From Blastochloris tepida (GTDB lineage: Bacteria; Pseudomonadota; Alphaproteobacteria; Rhizobiales; Xanthobacteraceae), in NCBI RefSeq assembly GCF_003966715.1, contig NZ_AP018907.1, positions 298,001 through 362,000 of the forward strand: DNA of 64,000 bases. The letters run 5' to 3'. Below, piece after piece: positions 37,180-47,260 of the stretch (its first letter is position 1; every line of letters begins with the position of its first letter). The notes under the pieces were generated by a model. That model was not told the DNA's origin, ran no database searches, and worked only from the letters and a program-made list of their open reading frames with translations. Position numbers and translations under genes: made by a program.

Positions 37180-38627
37180 CCACGCTCGCCGACCTGTTCG
37201 CCGCCGACCTGCCGCCCGGCCATCGCGCCGCCGGCCTCAAGGTCTCGGGGCTTGCCGCCGACAGCCGCAAGGTGCCGCCCGGCAGTGCCTTCGTCGCCGT
37301 GCCGGGCACCAATGCCGACGGCCTCGCCTATGCGCCGGCCGCGGTCGCCAAGGGGGCGGTGGCGGTGATCGCGGCGCAGGCGCCGCCCGGCGATCTCGGC
37401 GTGCCGGTGATCGTGGTTGCGGACGTGCGTGGCGCGCTGGCGCGGGCGGCGGCGCGGCTCTATCCGCGCCAGCCGGCGACCCAGGTGGCGGTGACCGGCA
37501 CCAGCGGCAAGACCTCGGTGGCCGCATTTACCCGCCAGATCTGGACGGCGCTCGGCCACAAGGCGGCCAGCGTCGGCACCATCGGCGTGGTGGCGCCCTC
37601 AGGCGCCGGCTATGGCTCGCTGACCACGCCCGATCCGCTGACGCTGCATGCCACGCTCGACCGGCTGGCCGGCGAGGGGGTGACGCACCTCGCCATCGAG
37701 GCGTCCTCGCACGGGCTCGACCAGCGCCGGCTCGACGGCATGCGGTTCGCGGCAGGCGCCTTCCTCAACCTGTCGCGCGACCATCTCGACTATCATTTGA
37801 CGCTCGACGCCTATTTCGCCTCCAAGCTGCGGCTGTTCGAGGCGCTGCTGCCGCCGGGCGCCGGCGTGGTGGTGGATGCCGACCTGCCGGAGGCCGACCG
37901 GGTGCGGGCGGTGGCGCGGCCGCGCGGCCTGCGCGTGTTCTCGATCGGCCGGGGCGGCGCCGGCATCCGGCTGGTGTCGGCCGCGGTCGAGGGCTTCGCC
38001 CAGCGGCTGGAGGTGGAGACCGGCGGCCGGTTCTATTCGGTTCGGCTGCCGCTGGCTGGCGCGTTCCAGGTGGCCAATGCGCTGGCGGCGGCGGGGCTCG
38101 CCATCGTCACCGGCTCGGAGCCGGCTTCGGTGTTCGCGGCGCTGGAGCATCTCGAAGGCGCCAAGGGCCGGCTGGAAAAGGTGGCGGAGGTCGATGGCGC
38201 GCTGGTGTTCGTCGACTACGCCCACAAGCCGGACGGGCTGGAGAAGGTGCTCTTGACGCTGCGTCCCTATGCCGCCGGCCGGCTGGTCGTGCTGTTCGGA
38301 GCGGGCGGCGACCGCGATCCCGGCAAGCGGCGGATGATGGGCGAGGTGGCCGCACGGCTGGCCGACCACGTCATCGTCACCGACGACAATCCGCGGAGCG
38401 AGGATCCGGCCTTGATCCGCCGGGCGATCCTGGAGGGCGCGCCGGGGGCGGAGGAGATCGCCGGCCGGCACGCGGCGATTGCTCAGGCGGTGGCCGCGCT
38501 CAGGCCCGGCGACGTGCTGGTGGTGGCCGGCAAGGGCCACGAGACCGGCCAGATCGTCGGCGACCGGGTGCTGCCGTTCTCCGACCATGACGAGGTCGCT
38601 GCGGCCGTAGCCGCACGCGGCGGTTGA
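37176..38627 (+). CDS. murE: UDP-MurNAc-L-Ala-D-Glu:meso-DAP ligase
   Basis: The product is 483 residues. Mur ligase with the ATP loop VTGTSGKTS, the middle-domain DHLDYH and the C-terminal DDNPRSED. The DNPR motif marks meso-diaminopimelate as the added amino acid. It is overlapped by ftsI. The next gene in most clusters, murF, is not here: 101 nt of non-coding DNA leads straight to mraY. Confidence 0.95.
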   Translation: MTTLADLFAADLPPGHRAAGLKVSGLAADSRKVPPGSAFVAVPGTNADGLAYAPAAVAKGAVAVIAAQAPPGDLGVPVIVVADVRGALARAAARLYPRQPATQVAVTGTSGKTSVAAFTRQIWTALGHKAASVGTIGVVAPSGAGYGSLTTPDPLTLHATLDRLAGEGVTHLAIEASSHGLDQRRLDGMRFAAGAFLNLSRDHLDYHLTLDAYFASKLRLFEALLPPGAGVVVDADLPEADRVRAVARPRGLRVFSIGRGGAGIRLVSAAVEGFAQRLEVETGGRFYSVRLPLAGAFQVANALAAAGLAIVTGSEPASVFAALEHLEGAKGRLEKVAEVDGALVFVDYAHKPDGLEKVLLTLRPYAAGRLVVLFGAGGDRDPGKRRMMGEVAARLADHVIVTDDNPRSEDPALIRRAILEGAPGAEEIAGRHAAIAQAVAALRPGDVLVVAGKGHETGQIVGDRVLPFSDHDEVAAAVAARGG

Positions 38628-38728
38628 TTTCAGGCGAACCTGGAACACAAGAGCCTTGCCGAACCATCGGCCGGGCGGCTATGCCGGGCGCCGCCTCGAA
38701 GCGGGCGGCAGGAGAACGGGAGAGCGGC

Positions 38729-39814
38729 ATGCTCACGTGGTTGGTCGAGCTCTCGGGCACCGTGTCCGCCTTCAACGTCTTCCGCTACATCACCTTCCGC
38801 ACCGGCGGCGCGATGCTGACGGCGCTGCTGTTCGTGTTCCTGTTCGGGCCGACCATCATCGCCGCGCTGCGCATCCGCCAGGGCAAGGGCCAGCCGATCC
38901 GCGAGGACGGGCCGAAGTCGCACATCCTGTCCAAGAAGGGCACGCCCACCATGGGCGGGCTGATGATCCTGTCGGGCCTGCTGGTGTCGACGCTGCTGTG
39001 GGCCAATCCCGCCAACCCCTATGTGTGGGTGGTGCTGTTCGTCACCGTCGGCTTCGGGCTGGTCGGCTTCTATGACGACTATCTCAAGGTGACCAAGCAG
39101 ACCCACATGGGCTATTCGGGCAAGGCGCGGCTTGCCATCGAGGCGGCGATCGCCGGCGTTGCGGTGCTGGCGCTGATGTACGTGGCCAAGGGGCCGCTCG
39201 CCACCTCGATCTCGTTTCCCTTCGTCAAGGACGTGCTGATCAATATCGGCTGGGTTTTCCTGATCTTCGGCACCTTCGTCATCATCGGCGCCGGCAATGC
39301 GGTGAACCTCACCGATGGGCTCGACGGGCTCGCCATCGTGCCGGTGATGATCGCCGCCGCCACCTTCGGCCTGATCGCCTATCTCTCCGGCAACGTCATC
39401 TTCGCCGACTACCTGCAGATCCAGCACGTGCCGGGCACCGGCGAGCTGGCGGTGATCATGGGGGCGGTGGTCGGCGCCGGGCTGGGCTTCCTGTGGTTCA
39501 ACGCTCCCCCGGCGCAGATCTTCATGGGCGACACCGGCTCGCTGGCGCTCGGCGGCCTGCTCGGCACCGTTGCGGTCGCCACCAAGCACGAGATCGTGCT
39601 GGCGGTGGTCGGCGGCCTGTTCGTGCTGGAGGCGCTCAGCGTCATCATCCAGGTGACGAGCTTCAAGCTGATCGGCAAGCGCGTGTTCAAGATGGCGCCG
39701 ATCCACCATCATTTCGAGCAGCTCGGCTGGACCGAGCCGCAGATCGTGATCCGCTTCTGGATCATCTCGGTGGTGCTGGCGCTGGCCGGCCTCGCCACGC
39801 TGAAGCTGCGCTGA
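38729..39814 (+). CDS. mraY: Phospho-MurNAc-pentapeptide-transferase
   Basis: The product is 361 residues with ten membrane helices. Conserved MraY stretches: [27 protein letters not shown] (catalytic Asp pair), [14 protein letters not shown] and [15 protein letters not shown], plus the HHHFE loop ([11 protein letters not shown]). It makes lipid I on the cytoplasmic face. I chose the ATG at 38729 because the helix pattern begins there. Its stop shares one base with the murD start. Confidence 0.95.
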   Translation: MLTWLVELSGTVSAFNVFRYITFRTGGAMLTALLFVFLFGPTIIAALRIRQGKGQPIREDGPKSHILSKKGTPTMGGLMILSGLLVSTLLWANPANPYVWVVLFVTVGFGLVGFYDDYLKVTKQTHMGYSGKARLAIEAAIAGVAVLALMYVAKGPLATSISFPFVKDVLINIGWVFLIFGTFVIIGAGNAVNLTDGLDGLAIVPVMIAAATFGLIAYLSGNVIFADYLQIQHVPGTGELAVIMGAVVGAGLGFLWFNAPPAQIFMGDTGSLALGGLLGTVAVATKHEIVLAVVGGLFVLEALSVIIQVTSFKLIGKRVFKMAPIHHHFEQLGWTEPQIVIRFWIISVVLALAGLATLKLR

Positions 39815-41226
39815 TGATCCCCGTCACCTCATTCAAGGACCGCGCCGTCGCCGTGTTCGGGCTCGGCGCCTCGGGCCTCGCCACCGCCGAAGCGCTGAAG
39901 GCGGGCGGCGCCCAGCCGATCCTCGACGATGACGGCGAGGCGCGCCGCGCCGAGGCGGCCGCACGCGGCTTCGACGTCCGCTCCCTGCGCGAGGTCGATT
40001 GGAGCGGCATTGCCGCGCTGGTGCTGTCGCCCGGCGTGCCGCTCACCCATCCGGCGCCGCACTGGAGCGTCGGGCTCGCCCGCAATGCCGCGGTCGAGGT
40101 GATCGGCGACATCGAGCTGTTCGTGCGTGAGCGCCGCCGCATCTATCCGACCAGCCCGTTCGTCGCCATCACCGGCACCAACGGCAAGTCGACCACCACG
40201 GCGCTGATCGCCCACATTCTCAAGCTGGCCGGGCGCGACGTGCAGCTCGGCGGCAATTTCGGCACGGCCATCCTGTCGCTGGAGCCGCCGCGCTCGGGGC
40301 GGGTCCACGTCGTCGAGTGCTCGTCGTTCCAGATCGACCTTGCGCCCTCGCTCGATCCGTCCTGCGGCGTGCTGCTCAACCTGACGCCCGACCATCTCGA
40401 CCGCCACGGCACCATGGAGGCCTATGCTGCGATCAAGGAGCGGCTTGTCGCCGGCGTCCAGCATGGCGGCACGGCGGTGGTCGGCGTCGACGACAATTTG
40501 TGCCAAGCCATCGCCGACCGGCTGGAGCGCGCCGGCACCCATGTGGTGCGCGTCTCGGTGCGCCGGCCCTTGGCCGACGGCCTCTATCTCGACGGCAACG
40601 AGATCGTGCTGGCCCAGGGTGGCGCCCGGCGCTTCTCGGTCGGGCTCGCCGGCATCGGCTCGCTGCGCGGCGTCCACAATGCCCAGAATGCGGCGGCCGC
40701 CTTCGCCGCGGCCACCGCCTGCGGCCTCGCGCCGGAGATCGCGGCGGCGGCCTTGCGCAGCTTTCCCGGCCTCGCTCACCGCATGGAGGAGGTCGGCCGC
40801 AGCGGCAACGTGCTGTTCATCAACGATTCCAAGGCCACCAACGCCGATGCCGCGGCGCGCGCGCTGGCCTCGTTCGAGGACATCTACTGGATTGCCGGCG
40901 GCAAACCCAAGGCCGGCGGCATCACCACGCTCACCGGCTTCTTCCCGCGCATCGCCAAGGCCTATCTGATCGGTGCCGCAGCGGACGAGTTCGCCGAGAC
41001 GCTGGGCGGGCGGGTGGCGCATGTCATGGCCGGCACGCTCGATGAAGCGGTGGCACGGGCCGCGGCCGACGCCGCGGCCGAGGGGCGGCCACACCCGGTG
41101 GTGCTGCTGTCGCCGGCCTGCGCCTCCTACGACCAGTTCCGCGACTTCGAGGAGCGTGGCCAGACATTCGCGGCCCTGGTGCGGGCCCTGATCGCGGATG
41201 CCGCCAATTCGGGAACCGGCAATTAA
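39814..41226 (+). CDS. murD: UDP-MurNAc-L-Ala:D-Glu ligase
   Basis: The product is 470 residues. N-terminal Rossmann-like UDP-binding domain ([15 protein letters not shown]), ATP loop [30 protein letters not shown], and the C-terminal [13 protein letters not shown] motif. It adds D-Glu to UDP-MurNAc-L-Ala. Starts at a TGATG junction with mraY. Confidence 0.95.
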   Translation: MIPVTSFKDRAVAVFGLGASGLATAEALKAGGAQPILDDDGEARRAEAAARGFDVRSLREVDWSGIAALVLSPGVPLTHPAPHWSVGLARNAAVEVIGDIELFVRERRRIYPTSPFVAITGTNGKSTTTALIAHILKLAGRDVQLGGNFGTAILSLEPPRSGRVHVVECSSFQIDLAPSLDPSCGVLLNLTPDHLDRHGTMEAYAAIKERLVAGVQHGGTAVVGVDDNLCQAIADRLERAGTHVVRVSVRRPLADGLYLDGNEIVLAQGGARRFSVGLAGIGSLRGVHNAQNAAAAFAAATACGLAPEIAAAALRSFPGLAHRMEEVGRSGNVLFINDSKATNADAAARALASFEDIYWIAGGKPKAGGITTLTGFFPRIAKAYLIGAAADEFAETLGGRVAHVMAGTLDEAVARAAADAAAEGRPHPVVLLSPACASYDQFRDFEERGQTFAALVRALIADAANSGTGN

Positions 41227-41312
41227 CGCTTTGTTGGGCATGTTGGGGCGTCACGCCCGCAGCGCGGCGTGATGCGGTATCCGGCTGATCGGCCCGGCTC
41301 TTCTCTTCCCTT

Positions 41313-41461
41313 CCCTCTCCCCTTGCGGGAGAGGGTGGCGAGACCGAGCAAAGCAAGGTCGAGCCGGGTGAGGGGTGCGCGTCGCGGACGCTCGAAGTCT
41401 TACCCCTCACCCGCCTCGCGATCCCGGATCGCTCGGCACCCTCTCCCGCAAGGGGAGAGGG
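41313..41461. repeat. Inverted dispersed repeat between murD and ftsW
   Basis: CCCTCTCCCCTTGCGGGAGA at 41313 is mirrored by TCTCCCGCAAGGGGAGAGGG ending at 41461, and GGTGAGGGGT by ACCCCTCACC in the middle. The whole can fold into one long hairpin. Repeats of this CCCTCTCCC(G/C)...GGTGAGGGG type are scattered through many Rhizobiales. It sits inside the dcw operon, in a 312-nt gap where genes normally touch. Confidence 0.85.
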
Positions 41462-41538
41462 AAAGAGTGGCTCCCGGCCAGTCGACTAGTCCGAGTCGAT
41501 CATCCGGAAACCGTGTGAATCCTGTCGGCGAGGCGGCC

Positions 41539-42699
41539 ATGGTGTCGAGACGCGAGAAGACGAGGTTCGGCGAGTGGTGGTGGAGCGTGGACCGCATCAC
41601 GCTGTTCGCCATCGGCGCGCTCATCGTGATCGGCGTCGTGCTGTCGCTGGCGGCAAGCCCCGCGGTGGCCCACCGGCTCGGGCTCGAACCGTTCCACTTC
41701 GTCAACCGCCAAGCCTTCTATCTGGTGCCGGCGATTGCGGTGATGATCGGCACCTCGCTTCTGAGCCCGCGCGACCTGCGCCGGCTGTGCGTGGTGATCT
41801 TCGCCGTCAGCGTGGTGATGGTGTTCGCCACGCTGGTGTTCGGCGCCGAGATCAAGGGCGCGCGCCGCTGGCTGGTGATTGCCGGCATCAACATCCAGCC
41901 CTCCGAGATGCTGAAGCCGGCCTTCGTGGTGCTGGCGGCGTGGCTGTTCGCCGAATCGACGCGGCGCAGCGATGTGCCGGCGCTGCCCCTCGCCTTCGCG
42001 CTGCTCGGCGTCAGCGTGGTGCCGCTGGCGGCGCAGCCCGATATCGGCCAGACCGTGCTGGTGGTGACGGTGTGGTGCGCGCTGTTCTTCCTCGCCGGCC
42101 TGCAATGGATCTGGATGGTCGGCCTCGGCGGCGTCGCGGTGACAGGCCTGATGGCCGCCTACACGCTGGTGCCGCACGTCACCAAGCGCGTCGACAAGTT
42201 CCTCAATCCCGACGCCGCCCATGACGGCTTCCAGATCGAGACCGCGCTCGGCAGCTTCGCCTCGGGCGGCTGGTTCGGCCGCGGGCCGGGCGAGGGCACG
42301 GTCAAGCGCATCCTGCCGGACAGCCACGCCGACTTCATCTTCGCGGTGGCGGCGGAGGAGTTCGGCTCCATCCTGTGCATCGCCATCGTCGGGCTGTTCG
42401 CGCTGGTGGTGCTGCGCTCGCTGGTGCTGGCGCTGCGCGACGAGGACCCCTTCACCCGCTTCGCCACGGCCGGGCTCGCGCTCTTGTTCGGCATGCAGGC
42501 GGCGATCAACATGTCGGTGAACCTGCATCTGATTCCGGCCAAGGGCATGACGCTTCCCTTCATCTCCTATGGCGGCTCGTCGCTGATCTCGCTGGCCTTC
42601 GGCGTCGGCATGCTGCTCGCCTTCACCCGCCGGCGGCCCCGCGCGGAAATCGCGGCCGAGGCCGAGTCGGCCCTGCGGCTGGCGGAGCAGCCGCGGTGA
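41539..42699 (+). CDS. ftsW: Septal glycosyltransferase/SEDS protein FtsW
   Basis: The product is 386 residues with ten membrane helices. SEDS hallmarks: KGARRWLVIAGINIQPSEMLKPAFV, AQPDIGQT (catalytic-type Asp), PDSHADFIFAVAAEEFG and PFISYGGSSL. With FtsI it makes septal glycan strands. I chose the ATG at 41539; codons upstream fall in the repeat. GTGA overlap with murG. Confidence 0.94.
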   Translation: MVSRREKTRFGEWWWSVDRITLFAIGALIVIGVVLSLAASPAVAHRLGLEPFHFVNRQAFYLVPAIAVMIGTSLLSPRDLRRLCVVIFAVSVVMVFATLVFGAEIKGARRWLVIAGINIQPSEMLKPAFVVLAAWLFAESTRRSDVPALPLAFALLGVSVVPLAAQPDIGQTVLVVTVWCALFFLAGLQWIWMVGLGGVAVTGLMAAYTLVPHVTKRVDKFLNPDAAHDGFQIETALGSFASGGWFGRGPGEGTVKRILPDSHADFIFAVAAEEFGSILCIAIVGLFALVVLRSLVLALRDEDPFTRFATAGLALLFGMQAAINMSVNLHLIPAKGMTLPFISYGGSSLISLAFGVGMLLAFTRRRPRAEIAAEAESALRLAEQPR

Positions 42700-43805
42700 G
42701 CGCCCCGCTGGTCCTGCTCGCGGCCGGCGGCACCGGCGGCCATCTGTTCCCGGCCGAGGCGCTGGCGAACGAGCTTGCCCGCCGCGGCGCCGTGGTCGAT
42801 CTCGTCACCGACGCCCGCGCCGCCGCCTATGCCGGCGCGTTTCCCGCCCGCGCCCGCCACGTGGTGCCGGCCGATACCATACGTGGCCGCGACCCGGCCT
42901 CGCTCGCCCGCTTCGGCCTCGCCATGGCGCAGGGCCTTTATGCCGGGTGGCGGCTGATGCGGCAGATCAGGCCCGACGTGGTGGTGGGCTTCGGTGGCTA
43001 CCCGACCGTGCCGCCGCTGTGGGCGGCGAGCCTTGCCCGCATCCCCACCGTCATCCATGAGCAGAACGCCGTGCCCGGCCGCGCCAACCGTCTTCTGGCA
43101 CCGCGGGCGAGCCGCATCGCCACCGGCTTTCCCGACGTGTTCGCAGGCTCCCCGGCGCTTGCCGCCAAGGCCGTCTTCACCGGCAATCCCACCCGCCCGG
43201 CGGTGATCGCCGCCTCGGGCAGCCGCTATGACGCGCCGGTGCCGGGCGGCCGCTTGCGCCTTCTGGTGTTCGGCGGCAGCCAGGGCGCGCGGGTGATGAG
43301 CGAGGTCGTGCCGACCGCCATCTCGCTGTTGCCGGCGGAGCTGCGCGCCCGGCTCGATCTCGTGCAGCAGGCGCGCGCCGAGGACCTCGATGCCGTAACG
43401 GCAGCCTATGGCGCGCTCGGCGTTGCGGCCGAGGTGGCGCCGTTCTTCTCCGATTTGCCGGCGCGCATGGCATCGGCGCACCTCGTGGTGTCGCGGGCCG
43501 GCGCCTCGACCGTCGCTGAGCTGGCGGTGATCGGCCGCCCGGCGATCCTGGTGCCGCTGCCCGGCGCGCTAGACCAGGACCAGCTCGCCAATGCCCGCTC
43601 GCTGGCCGAGGCCGGCGCCGCCCTGCTGGTGCCGCAATCGGACTTCACCCCCGAGCGGCTTGCTGATCTTGTGGCCGGGCTGGCGCGCGAGCCGGCCCGC
43701 CTTGCCGGCATGGCCTCGGCCGCCGCCGCCCAGGGGCGGCCGGACGCGAGCGCCCGCCTTGCCGACCTCGTGCTTGCCGCCGTCCGGCAGGCCAGACCGG
43801 AGTGA
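42696..43805 (+). CDS. murG: Lipid II synthase (UDP-GlcNAc transferase) MurG
   Basis: The product is 369 residues from a GTG overlapping the ftsW stop. GT-B fold with the Gly-rich loops [17 protein letters not shown] and [27 protein letters not shown], and [31 protein letters not shown]. It transfers GlcNAc to lipid I on the inner membrane. Confidence 0.95.
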   Translation: MSAPLVLLAAGGTGGHLFPAEALANELARRGAVVDLVTDARAAAYAGAFPARARHVVPADTIRGRDPASLARFGLAMAQGLYAGWRLMRQIRPDVVVGFGGYPTVPPLWAASLARIPTVIHEQNAVPGRANRLLAPRASRIATGFPDVFAGSPALAAKAVFTGNPTRPAVIAASGSRYDAPVPGGRLRLLVFGGSQGARVMSEVVPTAISLLPAELRARLDLVQQARAEDLDAVTAAYGALGVAAEVAPFFSDLPARMASAHLVVSRAGASTVAELAVIGRPAILVPLPGALDQDQLANARSLAEAGAALLVPQSDFTPERLADLVAGLAREPARLAGMASAAAAQGRPDASARLADLVLAAVRQARPE

Positions 43806-43812
43806 CCCTGCC

Positions 43813-45228
43813 ATGAAACTTCCCCGCCAGCTCGGCCCGATCCATTTCGTCGGCATCGGCGGCATCGGCATGAGCGGCATTGCCGAGGTGCTGGTCAATC
43901 TCGGCTACACCGTGCAGGGCTCCGACCTCGCCGAGAACGCCAACGTCAAGCGGCTGCGCGACAAGGGCGTCAAGGTCGCCATCGGCCATGCGGAAGCCAA
44001 TCTCGGCGAGGCCGAGGTGATGGTGGTGTCCTCCGCCGTCAAGCGCGACAACCCCGAGCTGGTTGCGGCGCGGGCGCGGCGCGTGCCGGTGGTCCGCCGC
44101 GCCGAGATGCTGGCCGAGCTGATGCGGCTCAAGAGCTGCATCGCCATTGCCGGCACCCACGGGAAGACGACGACCACCTCCATCGTGGCGACATTGCTCG
44201 ACGCCGCCAATTTCGACCCCACCGTGATCAATGGCGGCATCATCAACGCCTACGGCACCAATGCGCGGCTCGGCGGCGGCGACTGGATGGTGGTGGAGGC
44301 GGACGAGAGCGACGGCACCTTCCTCAAGCTGCCGGCCGATATCGCCATCGTCACCAATGTCGACCCCGAGCACCTCGACCATTTCGGCACCTTCGAGGCG
44401 GTGAAGGATGCGTTCCGCGATTTCGTCGAGAACGTGCCGTTCTACGGCTTTGCGGTGATGTGCATCGACCACCCGACGGTGCAGGAACTGGTCGGCCGCA
44501 TCGAGGACCGCCGCGTCGTCACCTATGGCGAGAACCCGCAGGCCGACGTGCGCATCTTCGGCATCGAGCCAGACGGCATGCAGACGCACTTCTCGGTGCA
44601 GATCCGCGACCGCACCGGCGCCGTGGTCAAGACGCTGGAAAATCTCGCAATGCCGGTGCCGGGCCGCCACAATGCGCTGAACGCCACGGCGGCGATTGCG
44701 GTGGCGCACGAGCTCGGCATATCCGACGACACCATCCGCAGCGCGCTCGCCGGCTTCGGCGGCGTCAAGCGGCGCTTCACCCGCACCGGCGAGTGGAACG
44801 GCGTCACGGTGATCGACGATTACGGCCACCACCCGGTGGAGATCGCCGCCGTGCTGCGCGCCGCGCGCGGCGCCGCCAAGGGGCAGGTGGTGGCCGTGGT
44901 GCAGCCGCACCGCTATACCCGCCTGCAGTCGCTGTTCGAGCAGTTCTGCACCTGCTTCAACGATGCCGATACGGTGATCGTGGCCCCAGTCTATGCGGCC
45001 GGCGAGGCGCCCATCGAGGGCATCGACCGCGATGCGCTGGTGGCGGGCCTTAGGGCGCGCGGCCATCGCAAGGTGCTGCCGCTGGAGGGCGCGCCGCAGC
45101 TTGCGCCGCTGGTGGCGGGGCTGGTGCAGCCGGGCGACTATGTCATCTGCCTCGGCGCCGGCTCGATCTCGCAATGGGCCTACGCGCTGCCGGGGGAGCT
45201 TGCCGCGACGCGCACCGCCGCGGAGTAG
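43813..45228 (+). CDS. murC: UDP-MurNAc:L-Ala ligase
   Basis: The product is 471 residues. [16 protein letters not shown] opens the UDP-binding domain. ATP loop [34 protein letters not shown] and the C-terminal [14 protein letters not shown] are intact. Its usual downstream partner murB is separated by an inserted minus-strand toxin-antitoxin pair beginning 8 nt after the stop. Confidence 0.95.
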   Translation: MKLPRQLGPIHFVGIGGIGMSGIAEVLVNLGYTVQGSDLAENANVKRLRDKGVKVAIGHAEANLGEAEVMVVSSAVKRDNPELVAARARRVPVVRRAEMLAELMRLKSCIAIAGTHGKTTTTSIVATLLDAANFDPTVINGGIINAYGTNARLGGGDWMVVEADESDGTFLKLPADIAIVTNVDPEHLDHFGTFEAVKDAFRDFVENVPFYGFAVMCIDHPTVQELVGRIEDRRVVTYGENPQADVRIFGIEPDGMQTHFSVQIRDRTGAVVKTLENLAMPVPGRHNALNATAAIAVAHELGISDDTIRSALAGFGGVKRRFTRTGEWNGVTVIDDYGHHPVEIAAVLRAARGAAKGQVVAVVQPHRYTRLQSLFEQFCTCFNDADTVIVAPVYAAGEAPIEGIDRDALVAGLRARGHRKVLPLEGAPQLAPLVAGLVQPGDYVICLGAGSISQWAYALPGELAATRTAAE

Positions 45229-45236
45229 GGGCAGCC

Positions 45237-45650
45237 TCAATCCCGAAACGGGTTGATGATCGTCACACCCGCGAGGCGTTCGCCGTGCGACAGGTCCTCG
45301 CTGAGAAGCTCCTGGCAACCCGACGCCGAGGCCGCCGCGACAATTGCCGCGTCCCAGTACGACAGGCCGTGCCGCGCGCGGATGTCGAGTGCGGACGCCA
45401 GAACCTGGAGCGTGGTCTCCTGCACCGGGAAGCGCAGCCAACTGTGGATGAAGGTGACCGCAAGCTCGTGAGGCAAACGGTCAGCCCGGCTGGTCCGGGT
45501 CGCCTGGACGTAGAATTCCTGCAGAACCTGGACCGACAGTGCGAGATCGTCGCTTTCGAGGATCGCCTCGGCGATTTGCCGTTTGCGCGTTTCGGCAGGC
45601 GCACGACTGATCGAATAGAGCAGGATGTTCGTGTCGAGGAACCGCATCAC
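45237..45650 (-). CDS. vapC: PIN-domain toxin (VapC type)
   Basis: The product is 137 residues (two adjacent ATG codons; 136 also possible). PIN-domain ribonuclease acids are present: Asp in RFLDTNILLYSIS, Glu in VLQEFY, Asp in LSYWDAAIVAAA and the late Glu/Asp of LLSEDL. VapC toxins cleave tRNA or rRNA. Its start overlaps the antitoxin stop by 4 nt. It is antisense to, and lodged within, the dcw cluster. Confidence 0.9.
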   Translation of the reverse strand: MMRFLDTNILLYSISRAPAETRKRQIAEAILESDDLALSVQVLQEFYVQATRTSRADRLPHELAVTFIHSWLRFPVQETTLQVLASALDIRARHGLSYWDAAIVAAASASGCQELLSEDLSHGERLAGVTIINPFRD

Positions 45651-45892
45651 GGCTCGTCGCGGCGGCGATGCACCGCATTGCGGTCGAGCCTGTCGGCGGC
45701 GCTGAAAGCGGTGATCTGGGCGCGCGCTGCGCGTTCCAGGCGCTTCAGCCTTTCGCGTTCACTCTCGGTGGCCGCCGCATAGTCGGCAAGAAAGCTACGC
45801 ACCACGGCGGACACCGACGTGTCTTCCGACGCGGCGCGCGTGCGTGCCATGCGATAAGTGTCTTCGTCCACAGAAACTGTGATATTTTTCAT
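45647..45892 (-). CDS. Ribbon-helix-helix-type antitoxin
   Basis: The product is 81 residues. The start [20 protein letters not shown] followed by [10 protein letters not shown] has the beta-helix-helix pattern of RHH/CopG-like antitoxins, and the charged C-terminal half would wrap the toxin. The gene precedes the PIN toxin, the normal antitoxin-toxin order. A perfect dyad covers its start codon (45876-45903), as expected for self-repression. Confidence 0.88.
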   Translation of the reverse strand: MKNITVSVDEDTYRMARTRAASEDTSVSAVVRSFLADYAAATESERERLKRLERAARAQITAFSAADRLDRNAVHRRRDEP

Positions 45893-45903
45893 ATTTTCAC
45901 AGT
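45876..45903. promoter_or_regulatory. Dyad operator over the antitoxin start
   Basis: ACTGTGA (45876-45882) and TCACAGT (45897-45903) are exact inverted repeats around a 14-nt AT-rich centre that contains the antitoxin start codon. The spot is AT-rich in a GC-rich setting. It suits an RHH antitoxin-toxin complex that represses its own operon. Confidence 0.6.
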
Positions 45904-45995
45904 ATGCTCGGTCCCTGGTTGCGTCAATCGCCGGCTCTGCGGTATCGCCGCACACCGGCTCCGCGTCCGCGCTGGTGTCTTCGGCAGTTCCGATC

Positions 45996-46919
45996 ATGTC
46001 CTTCCCCGATCTCGTTCCCGATCTCGCCCGCGCGCTGCCCGAGCTGCGCGGGCGGCTGGTTGCCAACCAGCCGATGGCCGAGCTGACCTGGTTCCGGGTC
46101 GGCGGGCCGGCGCAGGTGATGTTCACCCCGCTCGATGCCGACGACCTCGCCTATGCGCTCGCGCACCTGCCCAGGGATTTGCCGGTCACCGTGGTCGGCG
46201 TCGGCTCCAATTTGATCGTGCGCGACGGCGGCATTCCCGGCATGGTGATCCGGCTGACGGCCAAGGGCTTCGGTGCCATCGAGAGTCTGGGCGAGGGACG
46301 GCTCCGGGTCGGTGCCGCGGCACTCGACAAGCGGGTGGCGACGGCTGCGGCCGAGGCCGGTCTCGCCGGCTTCGAGTTCCTGTCCGGCATCCCCGGCACC
46401 CTCGGCGGGGCGCTGCGCATGAATGCCGGCGCCCATGGCGGCGAGATGAAGGACATCGTGCGGGAGGCCTACGCCGTCGGGCCGGACGGGGCGCGCCTCG
46501 TCCTGAGCCTGGCCGATCTCGGCTTCTCCTACCGCAGGAGCGCGGTGGCCGACGGGGTGATCTTCACCGGCGCGCTGCTGGCCGGCACGCCAGGCGACGC
46601 GGCCGAAATCGCCGCGCGCATGGCCGAGATCGCCCGCCACCGCGAGGAGGCCCAGCCGATTCGGGCCCGCACCGGCGGCTCGACCTTCAAGAACCCGCCG
46701 GGCACCAGCGCCTGGAAGCTGATCGATGCGGCAGGCTGCCGCGGCCTGCGCGTCGGCGGCGCCCAGGTCTCGGAGCTCCACTGCAATTTTCTGCTCAACA
46801 CCGGCGACGCCAGCGCCGCCGACATCGAGACGCTGGGCGAGACCGTGCGCCGAAGGGTGTTGGAGACCAGCGGCGTGACGCTGGACTGGGAGATCAAGCG
46901 GATCGGGATACCGCTTTAG
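45996..46919 (+). CDS. murB: UDP-N-acetylenolpyruvoylglucosamine reductase
   Basis: The product is 307 residues. FAD-binding Mur[59 protein letters not shown], and the active-site GFSYRRSA and GGSTFKNP. It is a type I/II short MurB (no Tyr-loop insert seen). It starts about 100 nt from the antitoxin start, divergently. ddl, which normally follows, is missing. Confidence 0.95.
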   Translation: MSFPDLVPDLARALPELRGRLVANQPMAELTWFRVGGPAQVMFTPLDADDLAYALAHLPRDLPVTVVGVGSNLIVRDGGIPGMVIRLTAKGFGAIESLGEGRLRVGAAALDKRVATAAAEAGLAGFEFLSGIPGTLGGALRMNAGAHGGEMKDIVREAYAVGPDGARLVLSLADLGFSYRRSAVADGVIFTGALLAGTPGDAAEIAARMAEIARHREEAQPIRARTGGSTFKNPPGTSAWKLIDAAGCRGLRVGGAQVSELHCNFLLNTGDASAADIETLGETVRRRVLETSGVTLDWEIKRIGIPL

Positions 46920-47260
46920 GGCGCCTTCCGCAACGATAGGAGCCGGGTCCGCGGATGAAAATGCGGGGCCGCGAAACCCTGGCGCGGCGTTGCGATCCGG
47001 CCTGATCGGACCGGGGTACCGCCATGGAACCCGCAAAGCTGTCGCATTTCGTTAACCTCGCATAATCCTAAACGCTTTGTTAACCGACGCGCTCCAAGAC
47101 TCATACGGACGGCGCACCATGTTCGGGGTCGCAAGGGGCGCAGTCGCAGGTCACCGGTAAACCCGGTGGAATCCGGCGACGTCCGCAGCCCGCGGCGGCC
47201 CTTCATCGTGAACGAATTTGGCGCGTCCGCGCGGCCTTATCGCAGCCGCAGGGAACGGGC
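46920..47260. other. Gap where ddl would be expected; possible ftsQ promoter
   Basis: 340 nt without a gene. Two TTAACC hexamers at 47052-47057 and 47080-47085 resemble CtrA half-sites (TTAA-N7-TTAA family), though their spacing is not canonical. The segment CGCATAATCCTAAACG between them is the AT-richest part and could hold a promoter. A D-Ala-D-Ala ligase gene is not present. Confidence 0.4.
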
